Part shown: one piece after another, positions 27,307-36,170 of the stretch | Layout: each line of letters opens with the position of its first letter | Numbering within the stretch: position 1 is the first letter of the stretch | NCBI RefSeq assembly: GCF_020164585.1 | Contig: NZ_JAIQZF010000006.1 | Location: 124,001-188,000, forward strand | Source of the DNA: Psychroflexus curvus | Lineage (GTDB): Bacteria; Bacteroidota; Bacteroidia; Flavobacteriales; Flavobacteriaceae | Direction of reading: 5' to 3' | Length of the DNA: 64,000 nt | Program-made: the position numbers and the translations under genes | Notes under the pieces: generated by a model | Databases searched by the model: none | Seen by the model: only the letters and a program-made list of their open reading frames with translations | Told to the model about the DNA's origin: nothing

Positions 27307-27504
27307 ATGAAAAAGAGACATCAACAGAAACTTATTTTTTTAAGCTTTGGCTTGATTTTACTTTTCAATATCCCTTTAGTGCTTGCTTTTAATCAGGTCA
27401 CTTCAGTTTTAGGATTTCCGTTGTTTTATTTTTTTGTATTCATAATTTGGTTAGCTAGTATTATCATTTCCTTCTCGATTCTTAAAAAATATTCAGATCA
27501 ATGA
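27307..27504 (+). CDS. small two-helix membrane protein overlapping the kinase gene
   Basis: A 65-residue protein with two hydrophobic helices (about 10-28 and 36-57) and basic ends. Its TGA stop overlaps the ATG of the transporter-kinase (ATGA), so the two are probably translationally coupled. A small overlapping frame (CbrX) before the related CbrA kinase in Pseudomonas is a functional precedent, but sequence similarity was not tested. No named domain is recognised. It may be a subunit of the transporter-like sensor. Confidence 0.65.
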   Translation: MKKRHQQKLIFLSFGLILLFNIPLVLAFNQVTSVLGFPLFYFFVFIIWLASIIISFSILKKYSDQ

Positions 27505-30197
27505 GTAAAACCGCACTCATAGCGCTCATTTTTGTCTATTTGGGAATTTTATTTCTCATTGCTCTTTTTGCTGAAAAAAATAAAGGCTCAAAACTGGTTT
27601 CACATCCCGTTGTTTATGCGCTTTCCCTGGCGGTGTACTGTTCAGCTTGGACTTATTATGGCAGTGTGGGCATGGCAGCCAAGTCTGGAGTTGAGTTTCT
27701 TACGATTTACCTCGGCCCTATCATTGCTGCTCCCTTATGGATTGTTTTATTGAAGAAAATCATTCAACTTTCCAAAGTGTATAACGTTTCAAGTATTGCT
27801 GATTTTATTTCTCTTAGATATGGAAACAGTAGGTCACTTGGAGCTTTTGTGACCCTGGTTTGTGCTGCAAGTATTATTCCTTATATCTCACTTCAACTCA
27901 AAGCGATTTCTGAAACCTTCGAAATTGTTTCTACTTCTACACTTGGCATTGAAGGCTCTTCTGTGATTACAGATTCTACTTTTTATATCGCTTTAATTTT
28001 AGCCGTCTTTGCCTCCTTCTTTGGAACTTTAGCTCTGGATGCTTCCAAAAACAAAACAGGAGTTATGTTTTCTGTTGCTTTTGAATCTGTTTTGAAATTA
28101 ACTTTCTTTCTTATTGTGGGGGTTTATGTCACCTACTATGTGTTTGATGGCACTTCAGATATTTATGAGCAGGCTGAACTAGGCTTAGACTTAAATCAGC
28201 TAAGTACCATCAAGGGTTTGAGCGGTGGCATCAACTGGTACTTCAGTATAGCGCTTTCTTTTTTAGCTATTTTCTTACTGCCACGTCAGTTTCAAACTTC
28301 AGTGGTTGAATTCACTAACCGAAAACAGCTTAAAACCTCCATTTGGTTTTTCCCGCTTTACCTTTTATTATTTAATGTGTTCGTCATTTTTATTGCCTGG
28401 GGTGGAATGCTGATTTTGGGCAATCAAGCCAACGCCGACTACTTTACACTTCTGATTCCCTTGCATTTTGGAGATCACTGGCTAGCCATATTAGTCTTTT
28501 TGGGGGGTCTTTCAGCAGTAATTTCTATGGTAGTAGTATCCACTGTAGCTCTTTCCACCATGTTGAGTAATAACCTCATTATCCCTTACGGCTTTATTAA
28601 GAATCTGACCAGGAGCAAATCGTTTAAAAACGAAAAAACCATCAAAAACATAAGACGACTTTGTGTGTTTAGTTCTATAATTTTGGCTTATTTACTTTAT
28701 GCTCTGTTTGATCCGAAGGTTTCTTTGTTTTCAATCGGCCTTATTTCTTTTCTGATCATCGCCCAGTTAGCTCCAAGTTTTTTTATAGGTATGTTTTGGA
28801 ACAGAGGCTCAGCTTTAGGTTCGAAAGCAGGAATCATACTCGGTATGATGATGATAGGGTTTACGTACCTGCTTCCTTTTATTACTGAAAATGTGTTGAG
28901 TAACAGTCAATTTGTAGAAAACGGACTCTATGGTGTACAGATGCTTAAGCCTTATGCGCTTTTCGGGATTGACTTACTGAACCCTGTTAACCATGCCTTG
29001 TACTGGAGTTTACTGTTTAATACAGGTGCTTATTTGGTTTTATCCGTCATCAAAAAAGGAAATTACCGAGAACGAAATTATGGAGAAATGTTTGTCAATA
29101 GTGAACGTGTAGTAGAGCTTAAAGAAAATGCTTACGTCTGGAAAGGAGAGGCCAACGTAGAGGATATACAGAATATATTGGTGCGTTTTCTCGGAGAAAC
29201 CAAAGCAAATAAGGCTTTGAGAGTTTTCAGAAAGCGCTATCAGGTGAATCCAGAAGAAAAATTGGCAGATGCCAGATTTATCAATTTCTCTGAACGACTG
29301 CTGACCGGTGCTGTGGGAAGTGCTTCAGCTAAAATTTTAATTTCAAATGTGGCGAAAGAAAAGCCGGTGTCTCTGGTTGAAGTTTTAAAAATATTAGAGG
29401 AAAACAAAGAAACGATTTCCGTCAATAAGTCCCTGGAAGAACAATCTCAAAAATTAATCAAACTCACTTCTGAATTAAAATCTGCTAACGATGAACTTAA
29501 AATACAGGATCAACTGAAGGATGACTTTTTAGACACGGTAGCCCACGAACTCAAAACACCGATTACTTCTATCAAAGCAAGTTCTGAAGTATTAACAGAA
29601 GCAGAGGACATGCCATTTGAACTTCGTCAAAAGTTCCTGAATAATATCATCCAGGATACAGAACGCCTGAATGTGTTGATCAATGATATTCTGGATTTGG
29701 AGAAAATGGCTTCAGGAAGAGATGTTTTAAATTTAAAGCTTCAAGCTTTGGATAGGTGTATTGAAGATGCAATCAATGGCATTAGCAGTATCGCTAAACG
29801 GAAAAATGTAGACGTCAGATTTCAGAGCAAAACTCAAATTCAAACGGAATTTGATTATAGCAAAATGCTTCAGGTGTTTACTAACTTACTTTCAAATTCT
29901 TTAAAATTTGTTTCAGAAAACGACGGAAAAATAAAAGTATTTCTTGAAGAAAATTCAGAAGGAATCAGTTTTAAAATAAGAGATAATGGAAAAGGAATAC
30001 CCGAAGAGGAACTTGATTTGATCTTTAAAAAATTCTATCAGTCCAAAAATCAAACCTTTAAAAAACCTTTAGGTAGCGGCTTTGGATTAGCGATTTGTAA
30101 ACAAATTGTCCAGATGCATGGAGGCGAGATTTTTGCTAATTCAAACCTTGAGAAAGGTGCAGAACTCATTATAAAATTACCAAAACGAAACGCATGA
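27501..30197 (+). CDS. SLC5 transporter / sensor histidine kinase fusion (CrbS/CbrA-like)
   Basis: An 898-residue protein. Residues 1-525 form an SLC5-type membrane domain of about 13 helices. A linker (about 545-640) resembling the STAC region of transporter-kinases is followed by a coiled coil, then a HisKA domain with the phospho-accepting VAHELKTPI (His682). The ATPase domain has FTNLLSNSLKF, DNGKGIP and GSGFGLAICKQIV. No PAS domain and no fused receiver are seen. In proteobacteria, CrbS/R-type systems of this form control acetyl-CoA synthetase in response to acetate. It overlaps the small membrane protein upstream and the response regulator downstream (ATGA in both cases). Confidence 0.92.
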   Translation: MSKTALIALIFVYLGILFLIALFAEKNKGSKLVSHPVVYALSLAVYCSAWTYYGSVGMAAKSGVEFLTIYLGPIIAAPLWIVLLKKIIQLSKVYNVSSIADFISLRYGNSRSLGAFVTLVCAASIIPYISLQLKAISETFEIVSTSTLGIEGSSVITDSTFYIALILAVFASFFGTLALDASKNKTGVMFSVAFESVLKLTFFLIVGVYVTYYVFDGTSDIYEQAELGLDLNQLSTIKGLSGGINWYFSIALSFLAIFLLPRQFQTSVVEFTNRKQLKTSIWFFPLYLLLFNVFVIFIAWGGMLILGNQANADYFTLLIPLHFGDHWLAILVFLGGLSAVISMVVVSTVALSTMLSNNLIIPYGFIKNLTRSKSFKNEKTIKNIRRLCVFSSIILAYLLYALFDPKVSLFSIGLISFLIIAQLAPSFFIGMFWNRGSALGSKAGIILGMMMIGFTYLLPFITENVLSNSQFVENGLYGVQMLKPYALFGIDLLNPVNHALYWSLLFNTGAYLVLSVIKKGNYRERNYGEMFVNSERVVELKENAYVWKGEANVEDIQNILVRFLGETKANKALRVFRKRYQVNPEEKLADARFINFSERLLTGAVGSASAKILISNVAKEKPVSLVEVLKILEENKETISVNKSLEEQSQKLIKLTSELKSANDELKIQDQLKDDFLDTVAHELKTPITSIKASSEVLTEAEDMPFELRQKFLNNIIQDTERLNVLINDILDLEKMASGRDVLNLKLQALDRCIEDAINGISSIAKRKNVDVRFQSKTQIQTEFDYSKMLQVFTNLLSNSLKFVSENDGKIKVFLEENSEGISFKIRDNGKGIPEEELDLIFKKFYQSKNQTFKKPLGSGFGLAICKQIVQMHGGEIFANSNLEKGAELIIKLPKRNA

Positions 30198-30568
30198 AAA
30201 AGATTCTACTTGTAGATGATGAGCCTAACATAATCATGGCACTGGAGTATACGTTGAGAAAAAATGACTACGAAATCTTTATCGCCCGAGATGGGGAGGA
30301 AGCTGTTGCACTCGCAGAAAAACTGGTGCCTGATTTAGTGATTTTGGACATTATGATGCCCAAAGTGGATGGTTATGAAGTACTGGAACATTTGCGCGAG
30401 CACAACTCGCTTAAAGAGTCTACTCAGACTATTATTATCAGTGCTAAACAAAAGCAGAGCGATGTACAGAAGGCTTTGAGCCTTGGAGCTAAAGCATACA
30501 TCAAAAAACCCTTTTCTATGAAGAAACTCTTGAATACTGTAAGTGAATTATTAATACACAATCCTTAA
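30194..30568 (+). CDS. receiver-only response regulator
   Basis: A 124-residue CheY-like protein containing only a receiver domain. The acidic pocket (DDEP at 8-11), phospho-acceptor Asp52 in LDIMMPKVDGYEVL, and the conserved Ser/Lys region (IISAK and IKKPFS) are present. There is no DNA-binding output domain. It overlaps the kinase gene by four bases, so it is its cognate partner. A receiver with no output must act through another protein. The 1286-residue synthetase gene starts 11 bases later. Confidence 0.93.
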   Translation: MKKILLVDDEPNIIMALEYTLRKNDYEIFIARDGEEAVALAEKLVPDLVILDIMMPKVDGYEVLEHLREHNSLKESTQTIIISAKQKQSDVQKALSLGAKAYIKKPFSMKKLLNTVSELLIHNP

Positions 30569-30579
30569 AATACACTGTT

Positions 30580-33500
30580 ATGAATTATAAAGAAGTTTAT
30601 CAAAAAAGTATCGAACACCCGGAAGAATTCTGGATGGAAGAGTCTAAAAATATCAAGTGGTTTAAAGCCCCGACCAAAGCACTGGAACAAACCACTGAAG
30701 GGATTTACCACTGGTTTCCAGATGGAGAAACCAACCTGAGCTATTTGTGTTTAGACCAGCATGTAGAAGATGGATATGGAGATGAGATTGCTCTTATTTA
30801 TGACTCTGCTGTCAGACAAAAACAGTTAAAATATACTTATAGTGAGGTACTGGAAAAAGTATCCAAACTGGCTGGAGGCTTGAAGGATTTAGGCGTAGAA
30901 AAAGGGGATCGAGTTATCATTTATATGCCGATGATTTCTCATTCCTTGTTCAGCATGCTGGCCTGTGCCAGGATAGGAGCGATACATTCAGTTGTTTTTG
31001 GAGGTTTTGCCCCAGATGAATTGGCGATGAGAATAGACGATGCTAAGCCCAAAGTGATTATCACGGCGACTTCAGGAATTGAAGTGGATAGGCTTATTGC
31101 TTACAAACCAATGGTGGATGAAGCCATTGAAAAAGCCAAGCACAAAGTAGAAAAAGTTGTGGTTTTCAACAGAAAACTAGGAGTCGAATTTGAGGGAAAA
31201 CCTTACGACATCGATTATACTAAATTGATGGAAAGGGCTAATCCCACTCAAGCAATTGCTCTTAAATCTAAAGACCCTTCCTATATTCTATATACTTCTG
31301 GAACTACGGGTTCACCAAAAGGAGTCGTGAGAGATACAGGTGGTTATGCCGTAGGTCTAAAATATTCGATGACTAATATTTATGGAACCAAACCTGGTGA
31401 TGTGTTCTGGGCTGCTTCGGACGTGGGCTGGGTAGTTGGGCATAGTTATATTGTCTATGCACCGATGATTCACAGGAATACAACGATTATTTATGAAGGC
31501 AAACCTATCAAAACTCCAGATGCCGGCGCGTTTTGGAGGGTGATTGAAGATCATAAAGTCAATGTTATGTTTACTGCTCCAACCGCCTTCAGAGCGATTA
31601 GAAAAGAAGACCCAGATGGTGAGTTTATAAAAAAACATGATATTTCTTCTTTAAAATATCAGTTTCTAGCCGGTGAGCGATGTGATGAAACCACTTTAAA
31701 GTGGGCAGAAGAACACCTCAATGTTCCTGTGATTGATCATTGGTGGCAGACAGAATCGGGCTGGTCTATTGTGGCCAATTATATGGGACTGGATGCTTTA
31801 CCAGTAAAACCTGGTTCGGCAGGAAAACCTGTCCCTGGTTATGACCTGGCGATTCTTTCTGAAGAAGGCGAAACCTTACCAGCCAACACTGAAGGTTTTA
31901 TCTGTTCCAAATTACCGCTCCCTCCTGGATTCATGCAAACGCTTTGGAATAATCACGAACGCTACAAAAACGGATATTTAAGTAAATTTCCAGGCTATTA
32001 CTTCTCTGGTGATGGCGGCTATATCGATGAAGAGGGCTATGTTTTTATCACTGGCAGAATTGATGATGTGATAAATATTTCTGGTCATCGCCTTTCTACG
32101 GCGGCTTTGGAAGAAGTTGTTTCTCAACATCCCTCCGTTGCTGAATGTGCCGTTGTTGGATTACAGGATGAGCTGAAAGGGGAAGTTCCGCTGGCTATTG
32201 TCGTTCCCAAAACGGGCGAAGAGGGCTATGAGTCTTACAAAATGCAGACTGAAATTGTTCAGTTAGTCAGAGATAAAATTGGTGCTATAGCTGCTTTAAA
32301 GAATGTGGTCATAGTCAAACGACTGCCAAAAACAAGAAGCGGTAAAACCTTAAGAAGAACCTTAAGAAAGCTTGTCGCCGGACAACCCTATAAACTTCCT
32401 TCAACAATTGAAGATCCAATGGTCATCAGTGAGATTATTGAAACCTTTAGTCAGGAGAAGATCGGAGCTTTTAGTAAAAATAAAGATCAGGTCACTCAAT
32501 CTTTAAAAGGACTGACCAAGAGTTATTACAACATTGATTCGCTAGCGAAGTATATGGATGTATACAGGATTTCACAAAATGACCCGGAAAACTTCTGGGC
32601 TACCATTGCTGAAAGAAATTTTGTGTGGAAACGCAAGTGGGATTCGGTCTTGAAATGGAATCCTGAAAAAGCGGAGGTGAGCTGGTTTGGGGGAGCTCAA
32701 CTCAATATCACCGAAAATGCTATCGACAGGCATTTAAAAACCAGAGGAAACAAAACCGCGATTATATGGGAACCCAATAATCCCGACGAAGAAGCACTTC
32801 ATATCAGTTACACCGAATTATCGAAGCGAGTCAATAAAATGGCAAATGTGCTCAAGAAAAACGGAGTACAGAAGGGAGATAGGGTTTGCATTTACCTACC
32901 GATGATCCCCGAATTGGCCATTTCGACTTTAGCCTGTGCGAGAATAGGAGCAGTACATTCTGTGGTTTTTGCAGGATTTTCAGCATCTGCGCTGTCTTCA
33001 AGAATCAATGATTCAGATTGTAAGATGGTGATCACTTCGGACGGATCCTATAGGGGTTCTAAAAGCATTGATTTAAAAAGCATTGTAAACCAAGCCTTGG
33101 AAAGTACTCCTTCAGTAGAATGTGTTCTGGTCGCTAAACGCACCTTCTCAAAAATTGAAATGATTGAAGACCGTGATGTCTGGCTTCATGAAGAATTAAA
33201 ACAGGTGGATGATAAGTGTGAAGCAGAAGTGATGGATGCAGAAGATATGCTATTCATTTTATATACTTCAGGATCCACGGGAACTCCAAAAGGCATGGTG
33301 CATACCACCGCTGGTTATATGGTTTACACTGCTTTTTCTTTCAAAAACGTCTTTCAATATAAAGAGAATGATGTGTATTGGTGTACGGCAGATATCGGTT
33401 GGATTACGGGACATTCCTACATAGTGTACGGACCACTTTTGAATGGTGCTACAACGCTCATGTTTGAGGGAGTACCATCTTACCCGGATTATGGTAGGTT

Positions 33501-34440
33501 TTGGGATATTGTAGAGAAGTACAAAGTCAATCAGTTTTATACCGCACCAACAGCCATAAGAGCTTTGGCAAAACAAGACATCGAATTTGTCAATACATAC
33601 GATTTATCTTCTCTGAAAGTTCTCGGAAGTGTTGGAGAGCCTATCAATGAAGAAGCCTGGAACTGGTATAATGAAAACATCGGTAAAAAGAAATGTCCAA
33701 TAGTAGATACCTGGTGGCAAACGGAAACTGGCGGAATCATGATTTCTCCGATTCCATTTGTAACACCAACCAAACCGACTTATGCCACACTGCCTTTACC
33801 GGGAATTCAACCTTCATTGATGGATGACAAAGGAAATGAAATAGAAGGTAATTCTGTGTCGGGTAAGCTTTGCATCAAGCAGCCGTGGCCAAGTATGGCA
33901 AGAACCGTTTATGGAAATCATCAGCGCTATAAAGACACTTACTTCTCAGCTTTTAAGGATGTGTATTTTACGGGTGACGGGGCGCTCAGAGATGAGGTTG
34001 GATATTACAGAATTACGGGTAGAGTAGATGATGTAATTATCGTTTCCGGACATAATCTAGGTACCGCGCCAATAGAAGATGCTATCAACGAGCATCCAGC
34101 CGTGGCAGAATCGGCTATCATAGGATTTCCTCATAATGTCAAAGGAAATGCTCTGGCGGGTTTTGTTATTCTGAAAAATGAAGGGGAAACCAGAAACAAG
34201 GAAAATTTAAGCAAGGAAATCAATCAGTTAATCGCCAGTAAAATTGGGCCTATCGCAAAACTAGATCGCATTCATTTTGTCTCTGGTTTGCCTAAAACCA
34301 GAAGTGGAAAAATCATGAGACGTATTATGAGAAAGATTTCTGCAGGAGAAACAGACCAGATAGGTGATGTTTCTACCTTGCTGGATCCTGATATTGTAGA
34401 AGAAATCAAGGAAAAAGTTCAGCCTTTTTTGGATGAATAA
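30580..34440 (+). CDS. tandem PrpE-like / acetyl-CoA synthetase fusion
   Basis: A single 1286-residue frame containing two complete AMP-forming acyl-CoA synthetases. The N-terminal half (1 to about 618) is propionyl-CoA-synthetase-like: YTSGTTGSPKG (238-248), WWQTESGW (388-395) and the adenylation Lys589 in KTRSGKTLRR. A linker of about 30 residues follows. The C-terminal half (about 648-1286, full Acs length) is acetyl-CoA-synthetase-like: YTSGSTGTPKG (895-905), WWQTETGG (1045-1052) and Lys1244 in KTRSGKIMRR. Both halves keep their catalytic motifs. It should activate acetate and a slightly larger acid (propionate). Family members are normally separate single-domain proteins of 620-660 residues. 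Confidence 0.93.
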   Translation: MNYKEVYQKSIEHPEEFWMEESKNIKWFKAPTKALEQTTEGIYHWFPDGETNLSYLCLDQHVEDGYGDEIALIYDSAVRQKQLKYTYSEVLEKVSKLAGGLKDLGVEKGDRVIIYMPMISHSLFSMLACARIGAIHSVVFGGFAPDELAMRIDDAKPKVIITATSGIEVDRLIAYKPMVDEAIEKAKHKVEKVVVFNRKLGVEFEGKPYDIDYTKLMERANPTQAIALKSKDPSYILYTSGTTGSPKGVVRDTGGYAVGLKYSMTNIYGTKPGDVFWAASDVGWVVGHSYIVYAPMIHRNTTIIYEGKPIKTPDAGAFWRVIEDHKVNVMFTAPTAFRAIRKEDPDGEFIKKHDISSLKYQFLAGERCDETTLKWAEEHLNVPVIDHWWQTESGWSIVANYMGLDALPVKPGSAGKPVPGYDLAILSEEGETLPANTEGFICSKLPLPPGFMQTLWNNHERYKNGYLSKFPGYYFSGDGGYIDEEGYVFITGRIDDVINISGHRLSTAALEEVVSQHPSVAECAVVGLQDELKGEVPLAIVVPKTGEEGYESYKMQTEIVQLVRDKIGAIAALKNVVIVKRLPKTRSGKTLRRTLRKLVAGQPYKLPSTIEDPMVISEIIETFSQEKIGAFSKNKDQVTQSLKGLTKSYYNIDSLAKYMDVYRISQNDPENFWATIAERNFVWKRKWDSVLKWNPEKAEVSWFGGAQLNITENAIDRHLKTRGNKTAIIWEPNNPDEEALHISYTELSKRVNKMANVLKKNGVQKGDRVCIYLPMIPELAISTLACARIGAVHSVVFAGFSASALSSRINDSDCKMVITSDGSYRGSKSIDLKSIVNQALESTPSVECVLVAKRTFSKIEMIEDRDVWLHEELKQVDDKCEAEVMDAEDMLFILYTSGSTGTPKGMVHTTAGYMVYTAFSFKNVFQYKENDVYWCTADIGWITGHSYIVYGPLLNGATTLMFEGVPSYPDYGRFWDIVEKYKVNQFYTAPTAIRALAKQDIEFVNTYDLSSLKVLGSVGEPINEEAWNWYNENIGKKKCPIVDTWWQTETGGIMISPIPFVTPTKPTYATLPLPGIQPSLMDDKGNEIEGNSVSGKLCIKQPWPSMARTVYGNHQRYKDTYFSAFKDVYFTGDGALRDEVGYYRITGRVDDVIIVSGHNLGTAPIEDAINEHPAVAESAIIGFPHNVKGNALAGFVILKNEGETRNKENLSKEINQLIASKIGPIAKLDRIHFVSGLPKTRSGKIMRRIMRKISAGETDQIGDVSTLLDPDIVEEIKEKVQPFLDE

Positions 34441-34553
34441 ATAACTTTAATCAATAGAAATTTTTAATGAGAGTTATAACTTAGTTAGTATTAGGATGCT
34501 GAATAGGTTATAAATTCCAATATTAATTTTTCTTCTTATTTATCTAAATCGTT

Positions 34554-34582
34554 TTGTAGAATGCAATATTATATTAAATTTG
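34554..34582 (+). promoter_or_regulatory. tRNA-His promoter
   Basis: TTG (34554-34556), an 18-base spacer and TAAATTTG (34575-34582) lie 21 bases before the tRNA. Confidence 0.8.
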
Positions 34583-34603
34583 CATCGTCTTACGAGACAA
34601 CTG

Positions 34604-34677
34604 GTGGATGTAGCTCAGCTGGTTAGAGCACTGGTTTGTGGTACCAGGGGTCGTGGGTTCGAGCCCCATCTTCCACC
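34604..34677 (+). tRNA. tRNA-His (anticodon GTG)
   Basis: A cloverleaf is visible. The acceptor arm GTGGATG pairs with CTTCCAC, the D arm contains AGCTCAGCTGGTTAGAGC, and the anticodon arm CTGGT-TTGTGGT-ACCAG exposes GTG. The T arm GTGGG-TTCGAGC-CCCAT follows. A G at 34603 can supply the G-1 that opposes discriminator C, as required in tRNA-His. The 3' CCA is not fully encoded. Its own promoter and terminator flank it. Confidence 0.95.
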
Positions 34678-34680
34678 CAA

Positions 34681-34716
34681 AAAAAAGGTCTTATCGATTT
34701 CGATAAGACCTTTTTT
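34681..34716. terminator. bidirectional terminator after tRNA-His
   Basis: AAAGGTCTTATCG / CGATAAGACCTTT with an ATTT loop, with A and T runs outside. It sits between the tRNA and the convergent M28 peptidase gene. Confidence 0.9.
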
Positions 34717-34733
34717 AGTTTAGATACTTTTCC

Positions 34734-36071
34734 TTACCGCATCGTTTTTGAAGGAAACACCACCACACTTTCATGCCCGTCTTTGCCTATAGCCGCTATT
34801 CCGAAGAAGAAATTATCGATAATAATTCCATCGACAGTAACTTCGTTGACGTTCTCGACATATCTGAAGTGATCCCAGGTTGGGGAAGTCGTAGATCTCC
34901 AATACACCTTGTAGCCTTTAACATCTTCCGGGTTTTCTTGTTCCCATTTGAATCTAACTGAAGGTTCTACAATACCACCGATAGCCACTTCAGAGGGAGC
35001 AGGAGGGGCCCAGGCTAAACTTGCCATGGAGATAGCGTTGACGGCAGTCAGTTTCTTGACATAATCAAAATTGACGTGCTCTATCACATCACCATAAGCA
35101 ATACCACTTTCAACCCTTATGTCCTGGTGCTGCTGATTATAGTTTTCGTGAGCTTCCATGATTCTAATTCCGGGATAACCTAAGTCATTAAAGGGTCTGT
35201 GGTGTCCGCCACGTCCAAAACGGTCTAAACGGTAAATCATTATCGGATTCATTTCTGGCATATAAGTTTGTGTCGTTTCATAAACATACCTTGCCAGTTG
35301 TCTTGATTCTCCGTCGACTTCACCTCCGTAAAAACGTTTCATTTGTCGTTCCCTATCGGTTTCAGTTGGATTATGAGCTTCACTAAAAATTCTAAAACTT
35401 CTATTGTCTATAACTCCATCAAGACCTTCAATATTTCCAATCATATCATTATTCAAGATCCCAATGATATTCCAGTCGTTTTCTTTAGCGTATTTAGCCA
35501 AAAACTGACCGCCGTATAAACCTTGTTCTTCACCGCTTAATCCTACGTAAATAATGCTGTGATCAAATTCATATTGAGAAAGCACTCTTGCTGCTTCCAT
35601 TGTTCCGGCCATTCCAGTAGCATTATCATTGGCTCCGGGAGCATCTGTCTCAAAATCCTGAGTATCGGATGCTCTAGAGTCGATATCCCCACTCATAATG
35701 ATATAAGAATTTGGGTATTTTTTCCCTTTCTGAATCGCAACTACATTTTTGACTTCAGCAGTTTTTGGTATTCTGCTTCCGTCTTCTGGAGTTACGGTTT
35801 CACCTTGAAAAAAGACGTCCAGGCAATTATCACAGTTACCAGAGATTTCTTCAAACTCTGTTTTGATCCAGCGTCTGGCAGCACCGATACCACGGGTATC
35901 GCTCTCCGTCTCGCTGAAGGTGTTACGAGTTCCAAAATCAACAAGGTTTTGAATGTAATACTCTAGTTTTTCTGCAGATACGTCGTCAATGATATCATAG
36001 ATCTTAGTATCTATCTGACCGTAAAAGACAGTCGAAATGGTCAAAAAGGCTATTGTAAGTGTAATTTTCAT
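34734..36071 (-). CDS. exported M28-family metallopeptidase with C-terminal FN3-like domain
   Basis: A 445-residue protein with signal peptide (about 1-19). The M28 core is at about 105-345: APGANDNATG with Asp149 and SGEEQGLYGG with the catalytic Glu are clear. The usual first zinc His (sxHyDS) is replaced, reading SGDIDSR (Asp129, Asp131). Residues 355-440 form a fibronectin type III-like beta domain (RFKWEQENPEDVKGYKVYW). It probably trims peptides outside the inner membrane. It appears monocistronic and is convergent with the tRNA-His gene. Confidence 0.87.
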   Translation of the reverse strand: MKITLTIAFLTISTVFYGQIDTKIYDIIDDVSAEKLEYYIQNLVDFGTRNTFSETESDTRGIGAARRWIKTEFEEISGNCDNCLDVFFQGETVTPEDGSRIPKTAEVKNVVAIQKGKKYPNSYIIMSGDIDSRASDTQDFETDAPGANDNATGMAGTMEAARVLSQYEFDHSIIYVGLSGEEQGLYGGQFLAKYAKENDWNIIGILNNDMIGNIEGLDGVIDNRSFRIFSEAHNPTETDRERQMKRFYGGEVDGESRQLARYVYETTQTYMPEMNPIMIYRLDRFGRGGHHRPFNDLGYPGIRIMEAHENYNQQHQDIRVESGIAYGDVIEHVNFDYVKKLTAVNAISMASLAWAPPAPSEVAIGGIVEPSVRFKWEQENPEDVKGYKVYWRSTTSPTWDHFRYVENVNEVTVDGIIIDNFFFGIAAIGKDGHESVVVFPSKTMR

Positions 36072-36141
36072 ATAAATAAATTTTGGCTCAATTTACTATA
36101 ATTTTAGAGGAATAAAAATTTTTAGAGCTAAGTGGGTTTGT

Positions 36142-36149
36142 TATCTTTG
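36142..36149 (+). promoter_or_regulatory. pheT -7 promoter element
   Basis: TATCTTTG, 22 bases upstream of the pheT start. The -33 TTG is not evident. Confidence 0.5.
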
Positions 36150-36170
36150 CGCCTTCTATAGATATATATT

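Noticed and set aside
30580-34440. Assembly artefact joining two separate synthetase genes
   Set aside because: Both halves are full length and in frame through a linker of about 30 residues with ordinary composition; no repeat or homopolymer is present at the junction. Not fully excluded without reads.
34441-34500. Weak inverted repeat ATAACT ... AGTTAT after the synthetase gene as a terminator
   Set aside because: The arms are only 6 bases with a long loop and no T run, so termination of the acetate operon remains unassigned.
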